The translations under genes and the position numbers were made by a program. Below are positions 33,334 to 44,252 of a stretch of 64,000 nucleotides of DNA, piece after piece. Numbering within the stretch: position 1 is the stretch's first letter; each line of letters opens with the position of its first letter. The notes beneath the pieces were generated by a model. That model worked only from the letters and a program-made list of their open reading frames with translations. It was not told the DNA's origin and ran no database searches. This DNA is from Neckera pumila (lineage: Eukaryota; Streptophyta; Bryopsida; Hypnales; Neckeraceae), in the NCBI GenBank assembly GCA_963969595.1, contig OZ018409.1, positions 15,532,975-15,596,974 on the forward strand, written 5' to 3'.

Positions 33334-36003
33334 CTAGTGCTTCCGGTTGTTCCTACGCTCATTAGGGTTTCGGCGGCCACCGAATACTGCAGATGCTTGT
33401 TGCACTGCTGGCATTAATCCTATATTTTGCATTCCTTTATTGTTCGTAAATAGGGAGTCCGCAGTGACAAAGACATCTCCGCCCTGCCAGAGAACCAAAA
33501 TACCACATGGACATTCAGACACAAGACATTCAGTACCTTCACTATTACAGAAGAAATTAGTCGCAGCCTCAATCAGATCATATATTAATTCCTCTTTGCA
33601 TCAAATGAGCAATCTAACAATTTCCCGGTTGATAACAGCAAAACCAGTCATACATACAGGAGACGCTTAGATAAAGAAGAAAAAGCATACAATGAACAGA
33701 TCTCAAAGCCAATAGTGAGCAGATAACGAGGTTCTCACAGCATTAGAAGATGATTTCTTCTGTTTTGGATGAAGGACTCTGTGGGGTAATTGATCTTCTC
33801 GTAGGATAGGATTCTGGGCAGCCCCGACCCTGCCGCCCTTTGGGAGAGGGAGGGAATACTGCACGCAAGATAATAGAATGTCAGTCAGAAAGGGCACAAA
33901 CCAGAGATACTCGTGTAAATAAAGGCGCAAACCTATAATTGATCACAGAGACATACCCGAGTGCCACGAAGATTCACACGCTTGATTTGTCCAGCATGAA
34001 CGCTGCCATTAGCCCCCACGGTAACAGACACCTTATACAAAGTACCTCCATTCCCACACTTCGGACAGAAGATGCGCCCCACCTCGGGCGTGATTTTACC
34101 ACAAGCCGTACATTTCAGGACCCACCTGAGGAAACAACTAAAAGGGTCAATATTTACAAAACTAAAGATCAACCAAACATTCCCAACATTATCTGAGTTT
34201 CTTCCAACAAATTCCTACAATATTCCACATGTGAGAGTAAGTATATCCCCAACCTGCTCAATTCTCGCACATGAATGCCTGTAGGTGAAAGTAAACGCAA
34301 TCCCATTTGAAGTATGACGTTTTGCATTGCAAAATCTCCAGTCGCACAAGCAATAGAGGATTGCCAGGATGAGTTCGTCAAAATATCTTCACTTGGAACA
34401 GAGGATGCTACGCCGTTAATATCGCTAGTGGCAATATTCTCCTGTCCTTCTGTTTTCAAATCCTCGCTTTCTTTGGCTTCGTGTGCAGCCATTTCTGCAG
34501 CAAAGGCTCGTGTGTCCTCCTCGTCTCCTTCACTTCCAGAAGCCCCTTCTTCATCATCAAGCTTACCACTTTCTGCACCTAAAGCATCACTCTCGGCACC
34601 ATCGTCAGCTGTGCTTTCCTTCCTTTCTTCAGTCACATCTTCGGCATCCTCATCGTCGTCCTCATCAACTAAGGGGAGTTCAGGTTCCGCTTCAAAGAAA
34701 CTTTTCTGAGATTGTTGTACTTCCTTCACGGTGGCCTCAGTGGAGATCTCAGTAGGGGACTCACTAGTATCCGCTGTCCGGGCTTGCCGCTTCGCTTCTC
34801 GCTTCAGAAATTTCCTGCGTGTGGTCCTGCTGCAAGCATGCACCCATTCAGAAGTGTCCGCTTCCTCTGGTTCTGTCTTCGAAGCGTCCGACCCAACTGC
34901 CACATTATTTTTCCCCTCAATGCTGTACACAGGTTTCGGTTTCGGTGCAGATTTCTCTCGTCTTGGCCTACTCCACCTTTGTGGGCCAGTACTGCCTGCA
35001 GTGGACGATGTCTCTGACTGATTTGATTCCACATCTGCAGGTGCTCGCTCCGCCTCCGACCCATCCAAATTCAAATACTTTAATCCAAGAATCTTAGATT
35101 GATTCACCTTGCTACTTTTATTTTCCGCTTCTGTTAACTGTTCCCAATCCTTCAGATTGGCAACGTTTGAACCCCAACCGGGAGGATCACGTGGCTTGTT
35201 CTTCTGCACAGGAGTTACCTGCAACACCCCAAATCTGCAATTTTTCAGACGCGTTCGTAATCAAATTGACTAGGGCTTGACTTGAAACCACCGTGCAACG
35301 CACAAAACAGAACCTCTTCGTAGACCATCAAGTCCTGACCTCTAAACCCTAAACCCTAAACCATGAATATAAGCAATAAAGACTTGATACTCGACACGTT
35401 TTCTATAGCAATTGAAAGGGGCAGAGTAACGCTTGACCTGCAGTGGAGGCGGCTGAGTTCGAAGGTGAGATACACCGTGAACTTGCGCCTCTAACGTGTA
35501 AGCAAGAGCTATAAGTTTCATATCCACTTCAGATAGCGACTGCAAATCACCTGTGGCCTTCGCAAACTGCAACACTACAAATGATCCCCCACAAAAGGAT
35601 GGCAAACTTTAGGCAATTTTTACAAGTGAATGTTTGAGTTAAAGACTTGATCTCAAACGCCAAACGAATTTAGTACAATATTGCGCTCACCTTTGGTAAA
35701 AGCTTCCGAGTCAGGCTCCATGATTTCAAATTTGATGGGCAAAGCCGCGAGGTTCAGCCGCGACATGGGATCCCGAACCTCTTCCAGCACTTCCCGCACT
35801 GTCACAAAGCGTTCAGCGCTTCCCAAGAGATGCGCACCACTGCCAATCACCGCATTGGTGTCCACCACGATGGTGCTAAGGCCGCTCTTTGAGCGCACAG
35901 CGCTCGAGCTCACCTTGCGTTTGACGGGCGGGGCAGCATCCTTCCTCGCTATGGCGGACCAGCCACCCGCCATTGCTGCTGGCGGTGCATCCTCGACCCC
36001 CAT
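33334..36003 (-). CDS. NOB1: NOB1 endonuclease (20S pre-rRNA 3' processing)
   Basis: Complete six-exon gene for a protein of 617 residues; plant NOB1 proteins are about this size. Exons in transcript order: 36003-35691, 35574-35438, 35218-34254, 34125-33957, 33858-33739 and 33483-33334. All introns are GT-AG and the frame is continuous. NOB1 is the PIN-domain nuclease that cuts the 18S rRNA 3' end (site D) in cytoplasmic pre-40S particles. The PIN domain starts STIVVDTNAVIG (Asp48 is a metal ligand); FAKATGDLQSLSEVD and KLIALAYTLEAQVHG hold the other conserved residues. A long acidic insert (about 300-430, DEDDDEDAEDVTEE) follows. The zinc ribbon is C477-TA-C480 and C492-PK-C495, then the NOB1 tail KGG-RVGAAQNPILREDQLP and a basic end NPNERRNNRKH. 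The start is the only upstream in-frame Met before the PIN domain. No damage is seen. Confidence 0.95.
35342..35362 (+). repeat. Short telomere-type repeat in NOB1 intron 2
   Basis: Two and a half copies of CCCTAAA (TAAACCCTAAACCCTAAACC) sit between exons 2 and 3 of NOB1. Short interstitial telomere repeats are common in plants near translation and ribosome-biogenesis genes. Placement in an intron makes a promoter role uncertain. Confidence 0.6.
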
Positions 36004-36090
36004 CGCTCAAAAGTTCAGCTCGTAATCTGTCACTTCCAAATCGAAAATCTCAAAACCAAAATAACAACTCACAACCGAGAAACCCCCCAC

Positions 36091-36100
36091 AAAACCCTAA
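36091..36100 (-). promoter_or_regulatory. Telo-box upstream of NOB1
   Basis: AAAACCCTAA lies about 90 bases upstream of the NOB1 start codon, in the leader or core promoter. The telo-box (AAACCCTAA) is an established element of plant ribosomal-protein and ribosome-biogenesis promoters, which fits NOB1's role. Identification is by motif match only. Confidence 0.45.
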
Positions 36101-36695
36101 AAGCCGTAAAAACTAAATTCCGTGGGAAACACAGGTCACCGGGCCTCGCCCTCCTAATGACGTCCCTCCACTCACGCACTTCAACCCACGGGAAACCCTG
36201 GAATCTCCCAAAGAGAACCTAGATGCTCGAGTCAAAACGCATCACCAAAGAAACAAATTACCCTCAAACACAAGCACCACCAAATTGCTGGCAAAGGAAA
36301 GCAAGAAATGCTCACTCCTCCGAGGAGTTTCGATTGCAACGTGATCTGGTTCCAATAGTGATTCCAAAATTTGCTTGTGGCAGACCCAAGAGAATTGCGG
36401 ACGCAAATCGCTGAGGCTAAAGAGAATTGGACGCGATCGACAGAAAGCTCTACGCTCGTCTGTATTACCAATTCGGCGAGCAAATTCCGATAAGACAGGG
36501 GACGGCGAGGCGCCAACGAACCCCTAACGAAGTTCGTGATTCCTCGTCGTTCGTCGTTCAGTCCTCTTGTTACACAGGAACCTGCGCCGGTTCACCACCT
36601 AGTGAAGTCACCGTGAAACAGCAGAACATCACCGTCACTTCACCACAACTTCACCCTCATTTCACCACGCCAAAGTAAAAGTATGGGTGGCCATC

Positions 36696-36770
36696 TTCAC
36701 TACAAATTCACTGTCATTTCACTACAAATTCACTGTCATTTCACTACAAATTCACTGTCATTTCACTACA
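36696..36770 (+). repeat. 22-base tandem repeat, 3.4 units
   Basis: The unit TTCACTACAAATTCACTGTCAT is repeated perfectly at 36696-36717, 36718-36739 and 36740-36761, followed by a partial TTCACTACA. It is preceded by related TTCACCAC-type words back to about 36600. It lies about 700 bases upstream of NOB1. Confidence 0.9.
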
Positions 36771-36825
36771 TTTTTTGAACCCACTTACTGGCATGTATAA
36801 TTACTACTAGGTGAATTAGCATCGG

Positions 36826-37018
36826 AAGATATGGATGATTTCTTGTCTTGCGAATGACAATACAGACAACATTGGATGAATTCCATCAGTTACATTGGAT
36901 GGATGAAGTTTTGTAGGTGGGATGAGAAAATTTTGGATGATCGGATTGCTTTTGGATGGATGAAATCAAGGCATATGGATGACATTTGTTTAGATGAAGT
37001 ATTTGTTGGTTGGATGAA
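36826..37018 (+). repeat. Degenerate GGATGA-rich repeat
   Basis: The word GGATGA or TGGATGA(A/C/T) recurs about ten times in 190 bases with irregular spacing, often as TTGGATGGATGAA. A 68-codon frame through it (36876-37082) gives a low-complexity MDE/W/D-rich peptide and is probably not a gene. Confidence 0.6.
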
Positions 37019-37336
37019 TTCTGACAATCGATCCAATGTACCAAATAAGGTGCTAATACAAAAAAATAGAGTGATAATATAGAAAATCAAAATTCAATAT
37101 TAATAAATTCAATGCATACATCACATGGACATCCCTGCCGGGTTCAAGTCCTATGCTACTTCCCAATCTCGTGCTTCACTACTTCGTCAAGAAAAGAACC
37201 TACATCTTAAAATGCCAGAGAGACTAGCCAGATGCCAGGATAGCCACCACGACTACCAGAAGAAATGATAACTCCTCTAGCAGAAAAGTGATTTTCTTCT
37301 ACCTAATCCCACTAAATGACTAAAAGTAAAGCTTAC

Positions 37337-38556
37337 ACATCAGAATAGTCAGGACTCTGTTTAATCTTCAACTCGATGTTTCTATCAATCATTGTCGGAT
37401 TGTTGCATATTGTCTCTAAGAAAATTATCTGCACAATACGAAAAAGAGGATCCCTTTCAGTTTTTTTCTTCAAGAAGATTGAAGATGATGACGTTATATC
37501 AACACACTAGTCACACACAACATATTGTAACCGAAATTGATTAGAGTCTTGGCATTCATACTTTGCAAGATCTCTTGGGTTATACGTGAAATAATTTTGC
37601 AACAAGGTCCTAGTGCACACCTTCTAATGGTTAATCTAAACCAAACAATCAGTGAATTTACCTTGCATTTTCCTTTTGCCAACTTCATGAGCATGTTTCG
37701 ACGTGCGTTTGTGCTATTGGTGGCGTCGAAAACACCCACCTGCATATGGAATGTAAACATCAAACTAACTCAAACATGTTACCACTCATCATTCAATTTT
37801 TAACCTCGCAAAAAGTAGCACAATATGTCACAAGGTCGAAACAAATATGAAAAAATGAAAATGACTTGTTTCAAGGTCAAATTGAATGGATACTGAATAA
37901 TGAAAGGTTGTACCTGACCACCTTCGTCCATCCAAGCGAGCATGTCTTCCATTGCCATGATAGCCACCTGCAAGCCCGCCACAAGCAAGAAAAGGTTGGG
38001 ATCATTATTAAAACAGCTTCGAATAAAAAGTCAGAGATATCTCTTCAAATAAACATGGTAACCTAAAAAAGCAATCATTAGAGTGTACCTCATTCCGGGC
38101 GTCAATGCCTCCTTGATTATCCCCTTGGAAGAAGTCTGCACTCTGACATGTACGCAGTACAATTAAAATCAGTCCCCACACAAGCTTGTCACAATTTCTT
38201 TGGTTTCACCACTGCTGCAAAATTTAAAGGCACGAGCAGTCAGTCTGAAGTAGAACCTTACTTGATTACAACCAAGCTGCAGCCGCCGATACTGTAAAAT
38301 TCAAAAAGAAGCAATTGATGTCAAAATACCATTTTAAAAAAGCGAGAGTACTAGTTACATCCAATAATGGATTATCCAAAACATCATGCTATTATAACAA
38401 GAAGCAGGAAATAGACATCACCTGAGTACCAAGATCCGCAGAATCATACCTTACCAACATTAAAGTGCTTGGTGTCATGATCTAGCCATCGCAAGTATCT
38501 GGTAAGCTTTGCTGTAGTGAAGGTCTTTCCACGTGCAGGTAACCCAACTTGGAGTC
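37337..38556 (-). pseudogene. 6-phosphofructo-2-kinase (F2KP) gene fragment
   Basis: Six consecutive exons of the kinase domain of plant fructose-6-phosphate 2-kinase/fructose-2,6-bisphosphatase, the bifunctional enzyme that sets fructose-2,6-bisphosphate levels. In transcript order: 38556-38450 ([20 protein letters not shown], Walker A), 38291-38262 (YRRLQLGCNQ), 38142-38089 (SADFFQGDNQGGIDARNE), 37967-37914 (AMEDMLAWMDEGGQ), 37739-37662 (VGVFDATNSTNARRNMLMK) and 37428-37337 (IIFLETICNNPTMIDRNIE). Every junction is GT-AG and the frame is open throughout. Yet no starch-binding N-terminal region and no histidine phosphatase domain could be found on either side, so this is a fragment, not a working enzyme. 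Some family residues are changed (FFRGDNPEG-like to FFQGDNQGG). It may be expressed as part of a chimeric transcript. Confidence 0.85.
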
Positions 38557-39643
38557 CTAAGAAACAAGCTCAATTCTGGACGGCTTTAAAATGCAATTTC
38601 GCTATACGCCTATGGGGTACACTCAAGAGACTCGTAAAGTGCTCTAATTGGTACAGAATATCTGCAAAGAAGTCCCATTCGATGAGACTCTACTTATCAA
38701 GACAGACATCTCAAATCCCAACCATACCCGACAAAGATTCAAACGCAACCACTCGTACCTTGAGGTGAGAATGTGCACAGAGCTTGCACACTTTTTTTTC
38801 CCTCAATGGCTTTATGGCTCCGCAAGAGAGAAACCGCCACAAGTTAGTATCAGATTGAGACTAACATTTCCGCGCACAAAACCAAAACCCTAACTTAGAA
38901 TTCCCGAACCAGCAAGACCTATTGTCTAGCACGTGCAACAACCTTGTGTGTTCACGGATCTCTAGTTCCCGCTTTACAAGTACTACCTGCGTTCAGGAAC
39001 AAATCCAACGACAAAAAAAGGGTTGTAATGCGGCTTAAGAAATAAAAGGACATCCTCCCTGTATCATAAAACGTAACACTGCCAAAGCAAACATGAGTAA
39101 GCTCTCTCTCATGATCACGCATTGAAATGGAACATGTAATCTCAACGACTTACTGTAAGCAATTTAGTGCACTTAAGTGTAAATCGTTAGAAAATGCTGG
39201 CAGAGTTTCTGGTTTTCCTTCTAACAAAAAAACTATGATGTAGTACCGAGAAAATAAAACAAATCACGTCATAGTAATTGCAAATCACTTACATGAGCCA
39301 ATAATTCTATAGCCAATAAAATTAACCATAAAAGTTTTAACTCCTATCTAAAGCAAAACAGCCAAGGGTTGTTGTGCCATTACGACCATGTCTATGATCC
39401 AAGCTGCAAGCAAGATATTGGCGTTCGAGAACAATAAGCTAATGCAATAAGACAAGATCAACACAACAGTATGCACTTTGACACGAATATACAAAACTCT
39501 TCTGTCAAAAAGACGTCAACATGAAATTATAAAGATTGGCCAGTAAGCATAAGCCACAGTTCAAAAGCAAGTTCACACGCAAACATCTCTGCAACATCAA
39601 CGTAACAAAACAATATTCAAAAGGGGGAGAAAAAAATACTTAC
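38557..39643. other. Stretch between two gene fragments, content unidentified
   Basis: On the plus strand 38655-38766 looks exon-like (acceptor GGTACAG, donor GAG/GTGAGA, translation including FDETLLIKTDISNPNHTR), and the minus strand is also partly open there. I recognise neither reading. The rest resembles intron or spacer DNA. Confidence 0.35.
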
Positions 39644-39805
39644 ATTGCGTTGCTAATGAACTCTCGCAAGAAAACCTCCTTGTTGCTGTAGAAAGTATTG
39701 ACAATCAAAACTCAACAACTGGTTGATCTCCGCCTAGAAAGGGAAGGTCTCAACACCTGCCGCAGCATCCTCTGGTCTCAACACCCTCGCAGCCTCCTCA
39801 GCCAT
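39644..39805 (-). pseudogene. Hsp90 first-exon pseudogene fragment
   Basis: Read on the minus strand from ATG 39805, this encodes the N-terminus of a cytosolic Hsp90 chaperone: VETFPF, then AEINQLLS, then LIVNTFYSNKEVFLREFISN. Two lesions break it: a TAG in place of the Gln codon after FPF (39736-39734), and an extra T after AEINQLLS that shifts frame. It ends at 39644 on a GTAAGT donor. The first 20 codons contain an internal direct duplication (GCTGCGAGGGTGTTGAGACC and a near copy). The leader-like pyrimidine-rich sequence up to about 40050 may be its old 5' UTR. No later Hsp90 exon was found downstream; instead the F2KP fragment follows in the same orientation. Confidence 0.85.
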
Positions 39806-40724
39806 GGTGATCACCGCCTTAAATCAAACCTAGACAAGAACGATGAAACCCGCGCCGCTCCAAAATCAAAGGCAGAAATAACAAAACAAAGCGACAACAA
39901 AATACAAGCGCAATCGCACAGATCAATCGGCCGAACCGAACCCCACACGCAACAAAAAAAACTTGAACACAGCAAACCTCAAATTGTAGAAGACGAGAAG
40001 CTCTTGTTTTTGCACCTTGCGGAAGCAAGAAAAGCCACCACCTTGGATAAGACTTAGCGAAACCTGAAGGCACACCAGTCGCCTTGGAAACCCCACTCAG
40101 CTGTGCGACAGGTGGAATTTTAACACCAATTGCAACGAGCCCTAATCATTTTTCACTCTTAACTCTAAATGCCCAAGGCACCCAAATCTGTTGTTTGCAA
40201 AACTTTGAAGTTAAATAAAAACTAACCAAGTTGCTATTTTCTGTAGTTCATATGTTTAGAAAGTTTTTCTTGAAGTTTAATTTTAGCACCAATAATTCGA
40301 TCTTGAAAATAAATGATAGTGATTTTTCTATTCAAGTTTGGGTACAAGGGTACCCATTGCAATCTTCACTTCCTGTAGTGTTGAGAGCTCTTGAAAATGA
40401 GCCTCAAATATACTAGATCATTCAGAAAAAATCACATTCAAAATTCATTTCACAAAATCGTTTAGTAGATTTTAAGAACTATGAATTTCAATTTATTTAT
40501 AGAACATTACAAACGTTTAAGCTTGCTAAGAAAATTAAATTCAATAAAATGGTGTTCTAATTGTAATAACAACAGATATTCCTAATATTATAATACACCT
40601 CGTTTATAACTATTGTGCAAAATGATTCCTTGCCAAGTGGTAGGTTGTCTACGGAGATAACGTGTTGCAATACCATTTTCAAATACATGGCCTATCAGAG
40701 AATTCCAGGAACATTGGAAGGGGT
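39806..40724. other. Probable old Hsp90 leader, then AT-rich spacer
   Basis: Up to about 40080 the composition is like a plant 5' leader (read on the minus strand); beyond it is AT-rich with no gene. A plus-strand frame of 119 codons at 39698-40057 overlaps the Hsp90 fragment in antisense and is not supported. Confidence 0.4.
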
Positions 40725-41752
40725 TTAACCCCTAAAGGACCAAGGCCTTTTTTCTGCCAAAAAACACTCAAAACTGCCATTTCTATAGCAAAGAGTAAAA
40801 AAAAATTGAAAATCGTTTTTCCTTTCACATCTAACCATAGGATATTGTAACTAATTAGTATGAGAATGTGTAGAAAAAATTTCAAAATTTTTGACCGCAT
40901 ACATTGCAAGATATCTAAGTTATAAGTGAAAAAAACAAGTTTTTCAGCACATTGCGGGACTAGATTCAAAATTCATTTTTGACTTTGAACATTTTCAACT
41001 TTAATTTTTTGCACTATAGAGTTTTGAGCTTTTAATCTTTATAGTAGAAAATGGAGTTGAGAGTCTAGGGAAAAACAAAAAAAATCCAAAAAAACTTAAT
41101 TTTCATTATTAAAAAAATTGTTAAGTAGAAGTAGGTACAAGATAGAAGGTAAATCTAAAATATTAATACCTTTTATATGTAATTAAAAAACACTAATCCC
41201 AATGGTGAGATTGTTCTAGCAAAAATATTAGACCTTGTACACCTTTTTTTGTTTTTAAATTGTAAACATTGCATTCAGAAATGAGTCCTACAAGTTATTT
41301 TTTTTTAAGAAGATGCTCTAAGTGCCCGAAAAACAAGATTGTCCATAATTTTCTCATAACAAATCCAAATGAAATGAATCAAACCTTCCCGAATAGACAA
41401 AAATGTAATCTATAAGAAAAAAATCAAAAAAACTAAAAAAATTAAATTGCAAATTTTTTTTGCTGCCCCATGTCCCCTGTTTTGAGCTTATTTGGGCATA
41501 ACTTTTATTCCCGAGCGCCGATTGAAAAAAAATATATATATCCATATATATATATTTCTTGCATTACTTACTCTCATGGAAGAACAAGCTCTGAATATAA
41601 ATATATAAACTCTAACTATTCAAAATGAATGAAGTTTAGAGTAGGCACACATTACCTGTTTATAGTATCTACTATGAAAGAACAACCTATGATGTCCCAT
41701 AAATTCATGGATTAATAACATTGTAATCTTCATTTTGTAGGTCCAATGATCC

Positions 41753-42349
41753 AACGTGTTCCCGGGGAGATCACTTAGTGTAATTACAAAAAACCACGTG
41801 TGTTAAAGTGAATTTTAGACCCCCTATATACTTTTTCATAAAGTATAATTTCAACCTATAATTTTGAGGTTTGTTCAATAATGACTAGGTTTCTATTGCC
41901 AAAAATTTCCAATTCAAATAATATATGAAATGATTTCTAGAAGAGGTTGAAAAATGAACTGAAATGGCATATTTTTTGACTCAAATATTTATTGTGAATG
42001 CATTTTGATGACTATTGCATCAATATTCAAGATAAATGAAATTTCAATAGGAATTTATTTTTAGCAATTTATCTTTCTTTTTTAAGACAATTTTTTCTTA
42101 TATAAGATAGGGGTATGAAAATTATTTTCAACTTTGCAGTGTATTCTTTTACTTCAAAAATTCATAATTAATTATATTTAACAGATAAAAATATCAATAA
42201 TTCACAACGTAAACTTCAAAGCTAGGAAAATCTACCTATATTTTTTTTATTTCCTTTTATTTGAATTTTAGGACATAAGATAGGGGGGTCAAAAATCTTA
42301 ACGCACGTAGGTTCCAATTGACACTAAGTAATCTCCCCGGGAACGTGTT
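41753..42349. mobile_element. Nested inverted-repeat element (597 bases)
   Basis: The left end is AACGTGTTCCCGGGGAGATC, and the right end, read inverted, is AACACGTTCCCGGGGAGATT. Pairing continues inward through ACTTAGTGT and, more loosely, to a run of C bases followed by TAT about 70 bases in. The interior is AT-rich and non-coding. It interrupts the transposon reading frame at 42350 just after KLHSLN, so it inserted after the host element. Confidence 0.75.
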
Positions 42350-42532
42350 CAAAGAATGTAATTTAGTGCCGTCCTTTCTTACAAGCACATGATCTCCTAC
42401 TTCATAGCGGTTGCCACGGAAAATCACAAAAGAGACCTTCTCAACATCTTTTTGAAATTGTGTAGATGTATCATCATTCAGAAGACCATCTTCTGTCCAA
42501 TATTTGTGCAAATATTCTTGTATACTATCCAA
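42350..42532 (-). pseudogene. Transposon protein remnant, distal piece
   Basis: It reads from about 42532: YLHKYWTEDGLLNDD, then RGNRYEVGDHVLVRKDGTK, up to the nested element. This piece is truncated by that insertion; weak continuation (SLDLQNEDYNVIN) lies beyond it below 41752 on the same strand before stops. GDHVLV-type stretches are seen in plant transposon proteins, but I cannot name the family. Confidence 0.45.
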
Positions 42533-42909
42533 TGGTCAGTAATCAATGCGTTGTTTCTTTGTGACATAGATTCCTTGAGATTCAAGAACATCTACAATGA
42601 CAAGGTGGCAACAATTCACAAAGTTTTTCCAACTTCAAGGCCTGCAATCTTGAATGTGCTATAATGCTTCTTTTTTTGTGGGGTTCATTGCATGCGTTAG
42701 AAGTAGGAGCTACATGTATTACCACATAAATTTATGTTAGTCTATGAACCACAAACTATTGCTATAGTGACAATGGACTTATAAACTTTTGCGGTACTAG
42801 GAGAAAACGACTATGTTTCAGTAAAAACAGTACCATAGAGAAGTCATTACAATTCTTTACCTGGTTGAACAGCTAAACAAAAATTTATTGTCATAAGATG
42901 TTTATGGTT

Positions 42910-43440
42910 TTATTGTACTGCTTTTTGTAGTGGATATAAATTATCATTGTCTTTGGCAACATTTTCCCTTGCTATCCTATATGCAATACGCGCTTTGTAT
43001 TTACAATATGTTACTTTGGACAACTTCTGGTTTGTCTTTATGCTCTTGTATGATGATATGCTTCTTTCAAAATGATAACACCAATACAAGTCATGTGAAC
43101 CATGTCTAACAACATCATCCAACATTTCTCTATTTCTTGTGCACAATAAAATTTAGATTCAATACTTCTTATATCTATGTTATAATAACAAACTAATTTT
43201 TTTATGCATAAAAAGACAAATAACAATTGACAAATAATTATTTGTATTAATTGTATATTATTATTTCTGATAGAGTTGTAATATTTTACCTGCAACGTGA
43301 TGTAAAATTGAACCAGTTGGACCAATATATTCTTCCCATTGAATGCGCCATGTTGAAAGAAGTGTACATGCAGTGCTCATAGACTCTTCAATCCAACCGT
43401 ATGTTCTTCTATGCGTGAAACAAAGCCTAGCGGTTTGCAT
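42910..43440 (-). pseudogene. Transposon protein remnant, central pieces
   Basis: Two coding pieces are separated by a possible intron. About 43440-43290 reads HRRTYGWIEESMSTACTLLS, then WRIQWEEYIGPTGSILHHVA, ending at a GTAAAA donor. 43146-42910 reads REMLDDVVRHGSHDLYWCYH, then FERSISSYKSIKTNQKLS. The 'HDLYWCYHFERSISSYK' part resembles the WxFxFERxxxxxK region that follows the catalytic domain in some plant DNA transposases (DUF4218-like), which is a resemblance by eye only. No acidic catalytic triad can be pointed to. Confidence 0.5.
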
Positions 43441-43841
43441 AAGTATTTATAACAATTACATTCTTTCCTCCAGGAATAGGTTGTTCTATTAATGTAAGTT
43501 CAAATAATTTTGAAATTAATACATTTTTTTACACATAGTATATACAAATGCTATAAAAAATTTTAAATAACTGAAAAGAAATCATTATGCAAAATGCAAT
43601 TTTACAATGTATAAATTTATGTGTACTTATATATGATATAATATGGAGAATACCAAAAAATTAGAATTTGTGTCTTTTCATGTAGGATAAAAGGTATAAA
43701 AATAACAGACCTGCTAACACAAAGAGTTGTTGCAAACCCATTCCATCGTAGTTTTGTGGATCTTCAACTTGATTCTCTATATTTTTTTCAAATATATGTT
43801 ACAAGATTTTATCTTGGACAGTAATTGGTACGTTAGAGTCA

Positions 43842-44252
43842 TCAAGATATCCTTGAAAATGTACCACCATTATTCTCAATGGCTTTTGCAAAATCCATTT
43901 GTAAAGGAACACGAGGTGGAATTCTACCATTTATAAATCCAATTCTTGCCCACTTGTTGACAACATCTACTTGAAATTCATCCGAAGGTGTTCGATGAGA
44001 ATTTGTGGGCTCGCCAATTGAAGGACTATTTTTAGCACCTAACATTGGGAATTCCATATTTGATTCCGAAGAAGGATAAGAAGTTGGTAAAGAAGAGGAA
44101 GATGATGCTGGAACAAGTACTGGAAGTGCTGTTTGATTTAAAGGTCCTGCTGCGTCTTCTGAAGATGCATCACTGTTTGAATGTGATTGGCATCAATAAT
44201 AAGTAGCTTTTGAAACTTGTTTTCCACCGAGAGAATATTTTTTGGGACCCAT
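43842..44252 (-). pseudogene. Transposon protein remnant, N-terminal piece with one stop
   Basis: ATG at 44252 begins MGPKKYSLGGKQVSKATYY; a TGA follows at 44195-44193, after which the same frame stays open for over 110 codons to 43842. That part is rich in Ser, then reads DVVNKWARIGFINGRIPP and QMDFAKAIENNGGT. A TGG-to-TGA change would explain the stop. It is the first coding piece of the long family B element and probably a DNA-binding or accessory region; the function is not recognised. Confidence 0.5.

Noticed and set aside
34314..34709. 131-codon plus-strand frame opposite NOB1 exon 3
   Set aside because: It is the serine-rich mirror of the acidic insert of NOB1.
37130..37160. GGGTTCAAGTCC resembles a tRNA B box
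   Set aside because: No A box, acceptor stem or cloverleaf can be drawn around it on either strand.
38700..38766. Possible Hsp90 exon 2 (reading IPDKDSNATTRTL on the plus strand)
   Set aside because: The match is a few residues, on the opposite strand to the Hsp90 fragment, and the flanking residues do not fit the family.
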